Shown piece after piece: positions 19,301 to 21,271 of a stretch of DNA of 21,271 nucleotides (position 1 is its first letter; every line of letters begins with the position of its first letter). The translations under genes and the position numbers were made by a program. Where the stretch lies: NCBI GenBank assembly GCA_028571305.1, contig JAOXNS010266544.1, positions 1 to 21,271 of the forward strand. Direction: 5' to 3'. Source of the stretch: Magicicada cassinii (lineage: Eukaryota > Arthropoda > Insecta > Hemiptera > Cicadidae). The notes under the pieces are model-generated. The model was not told the DNA's origin. It did not search any database and worked only from the letters and a program-made list of their open reading frames with translations.

Positions 19301-20289
19301 TCAGAAATCATTAAAATGTATACATATAACAGGTGTCCGTTTTTACTTTATAATATAACACGCCTTTGCTCGGTGCGGGCCAATAGTCTTAAAAATGTAT
19401 CCTACAGTTTGTAGCTAGAAAAGATAGCAAGTCCAGATTGTATGATTTGATGGTTCTGCTACTTACCTCTTCGGAAGTGAACTTTAGTTTTGAGATTGCG
19501 ATCAAAAAATGTGGCAGTTTTTAAAAGCAATTACGACTTTATGTTATTTTGTGCATGTTATTGTGTGGTCAGGGTAGATCTGGATGTAGTAGGAAATTTT
19601 TGGTAAGGTAGGCCTACAGCAGATGAAATGTTTGAATTCATTGTACTACAGGTTTTAAATATCAACAATGTAGGTATTTTGGGCAAAAAGTGAGGAAGAG
19701 ATAAACAGGTTAGAATAATCATTATGGGTATTGTACATGAGAGGAAAGCTATTTTCTTAACTTTAGGGCTATTGGTTGTCCAGTGAGGGTAGTTGTTTAG
19801 TTAATTCTTTGTTTACCTTTTTGCGTTTAAAGCAATGTCCAAAGCCGTCTGTTAACTAAAAGTTATGAGTTTCTTAAACTGTGAGTTTTTTATATTTCGG
19901 TTTAGGTTATATTATTTGTAACAAAAATTCAATACAGTGGAAGTTTGCTTTGAAGTAAAAGTAAAGCCTTAAATAAGTGAAGTTAGCTAAACATTTATGT
20001 TATGTGGAACGCACACAGATTTTCCATAAAAACGAATCTAAACATATTTTCTAGACAGAATTTAAAATTAGGATGGAGGAAAAAAGTGCTGGCACATATA
20101 GAATAGAATCTACTTGGCTTAAGATATGCATTGTGAAATATCTTGAAGTTAAGGATGCCGTTGCCCTCAGTGGTGTTCATAGAATACCTTTGTTGTTTTA
20201 CTTGTAAAATTAAGGGGACGGCTCACATGTCAATCCGCATCAACGATTGGGCCATAAAATTATTCGCATACGGCGGCCTTTGCTCACAC
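16374..20289. other. Long AT-rich stretch with no recognisable gene
   Basis: About 3.9 kb with no supported gene or transposon. The frames at 16374-16634, 17433-17735, 17506-17709, 19052-19234 and 19995-20180 lack motifs. Small structures are noted: a perfect 12-bp palindrome GACGGTACCGTC at 16565-16576, an imperfect TTA/TTG trinucleotide tract at about 17138-17183, and a hairpin AAAGTAC-AACA-GTACTTT flanked by AATCGCA repeats near 17188-17216. Confidence 0.4.
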
Positions 20290-20923
20290 CTAAAGTCCTC
20301 ATTAAAAATGTGACGGAAGGCCGCCTCCCAGCAAGTGAATGTTGACAAGGGTTTGAGAAGGAATCTCCATCTATGACAGAGCACTTGGAGGCATATAGCG
20401 TAGCCACTTGGAGTGCTTTCTGAGTACAAGAACAACCAACAAGTTGAACTATTCGTAGGCATGCTAGATGCTCTAGCCTTCTTGCTTACAAAAGATTATG
20501 GAAGAGGAATGGAGTACTTGTGGGGAACTATTCCGCAGCCGATGGAACTATTATATTACTTTGACACAACCCACGTCAGTGGAGGGGCTGGAAAGCCCGT
20601 CTCTTCTATTGCTTCCTCCGAAAGTGTGGAATGTGCACGACCCACAATAACCAAGAGCCATCGCACCATCATGTGTGAAACTTGGAACAACCGGTTCCGG
20701 GACATCGTAGGACATCATAATTCTTCCATATGGTCTGTTAAAATGCCAAAAGCAAAGATGAAACCGTGGAGAAGACTCGAGCGTTCAGTGGAGAGACATC
20801 AAGTAAAAGGAAAAATACGCCAATATTCAGAAAAGGTTACGCTCGTATGTATCTGATAGGGTAGGTCTTCACAGTTTCTTAGAAAGTGTAGGGAAAACAA
20901 TCAGGTATAACCCTGATTGTTAA
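20290..20923 (+). pseudogene. Mutator-like (MULE) transposase, C-terminal half, decayed
   Basis: The plus strand encodes the C-terminal part of the MULE-type transposase that is multicopy in insects and often joined to a FLYWCH zinc finger. In one frame from 20314: RKAASQQVNVDKGLRRNLHL, QSTWRHIA, GVLSEYKNNQQVELFVGMLD, ALAFLLTKDYGRGMEYLWGT, IPQPMELLYYFDTTHVSGG, then TITKSHRTIMCETWNNRFRD, IVGHHNSSIW (family: RTNN-x-CEGWNN-x-F-x-x-LVGH-x-HPSIW) and LERSVERHQVKGKIRQYSEK. After a frameshift near 20850 it ends DRVGLHSFLESVGKTIRYNP DC with TAA at 20921-20923. In-frame stops are TGA 20311-20313 and 20374-20376 (the latter where the family has Cys) and TAG 20401-20403. The segment between VSGG and TITK diverges from the usual PPEMW block, suggesting a local shift. 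Zinc finger, the N-terminal half and terminal repeats are not visible. Confidence 0.75.
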
Positions 20924-21271
20924 ATCGTTAAAATCGTAGTATCACTAAAGTCACTACAGGAATCGATATTATCGTAAAATTCATAACTCTGAATTTCATG
21001 AATTTAACATGTATGTATTTTATGTTAAATTGATTTATCAATCTTCACTTCTACAAGGTTAATCGACTCATTATTTAATCATTCATTATAGGTTTTGGTG
21101 TATTTATTTAAGTTTATTTCTATTTTCTTTCTTTTTGCATATTGGCAGTATATTTTGTATAAGTGTAATCAGATCGACTAATTGGGTAATAAAATATTAG
21201 CGTATCTAGTTTAAGTTTGAATAATAAACTTTAATTATTCTACTAATGCGTTTTTAATCTTTACTTAAATT
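20924..21271. other. AT-rich stretch with no recognisable feature
   Basis: It follows the MULE stop codon and probably includes that element's 3' non-coding DNA. I cannot identify a terminal inverted repeat before the window ends. Confidence 0.4.

Noticed and set aside
20223-20462. 79-codon minus frame
   Set aside because: It is antisense to the MULE transposase remnant.
1-21271. Retrovirus or LTR elements, Polintons, CRISPR arrays, bacterial operons
   Set aside because: I saw no paired long terminal repeats, capsid, protease or integrase motifs, regularly spaced repeats or ribosome-binding-site-led genes.

Overview
This window looks like intergenic or deep intronic DNA from an arthropod, most likely an insect with a large genome. 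The evidence is AT-rich sequence with long stretches of no coding potential, simple repeats, and decayed copies of transposons typical of insects: Jockey-like and RTE-like non-LTR retrotransposons, mariner elements and a Mutator-like (MULE) transposase. The mix, together with a scattered TAGGCCTA-like motif, would fit a polyneopteran insect such as a cockroach or termite, but that placement is inference. I see no convincing host protein-coding exon, no certain tRNA or rRNA gene, no CRISPR array and no prokaryotic features.

Layout, left to right. 1-435: the 3' end of a Jockey-like LINE on the minus strand. 1369-1690: the C-terminal tail of an RTE-like LINE on the plus strand, ending in (TA)9. 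1709-9822: mostly unassigned AT-rich DNA, interrupted by CA/CG simple repeats and one short GC-rich island (6087-6250) followed by a good splice-donor sequence. 9823-10702: a mariner element flanked by TA, built as a giant inverted repeat. Each arm of about 370 bp carries the same 5' end and the start of the transposase, around a 140-bp spacer. 13366-14012: a minus-strand LINE reverse-transcriptase tail interrupted by an AT-rich microsatellite. 14693-15381: a broken intronless gene for a Myb/SANT-like DNA-binding protein, minus strand. 15508-15690: a dense cluster of hairpins built from one short motif. 15700-15975: a second, unrelated mariner fragment on the minus strand that keeps the GDET motif. 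20290-20923: the C-terminal half of a MULE transposase on the plus strand, largely in one frame.

Nothing here forms a working gene system. The most interesting object is the foldback mariner at 9823-10702, which has two 5' ends and no 3' end and could form a long hairpin if transcribed. The hairpin cluster beside the Myb/SANT relic is the next best candidate for something not yet catalogued. All family assignments were made by eye from translated motifs; no database search was run.
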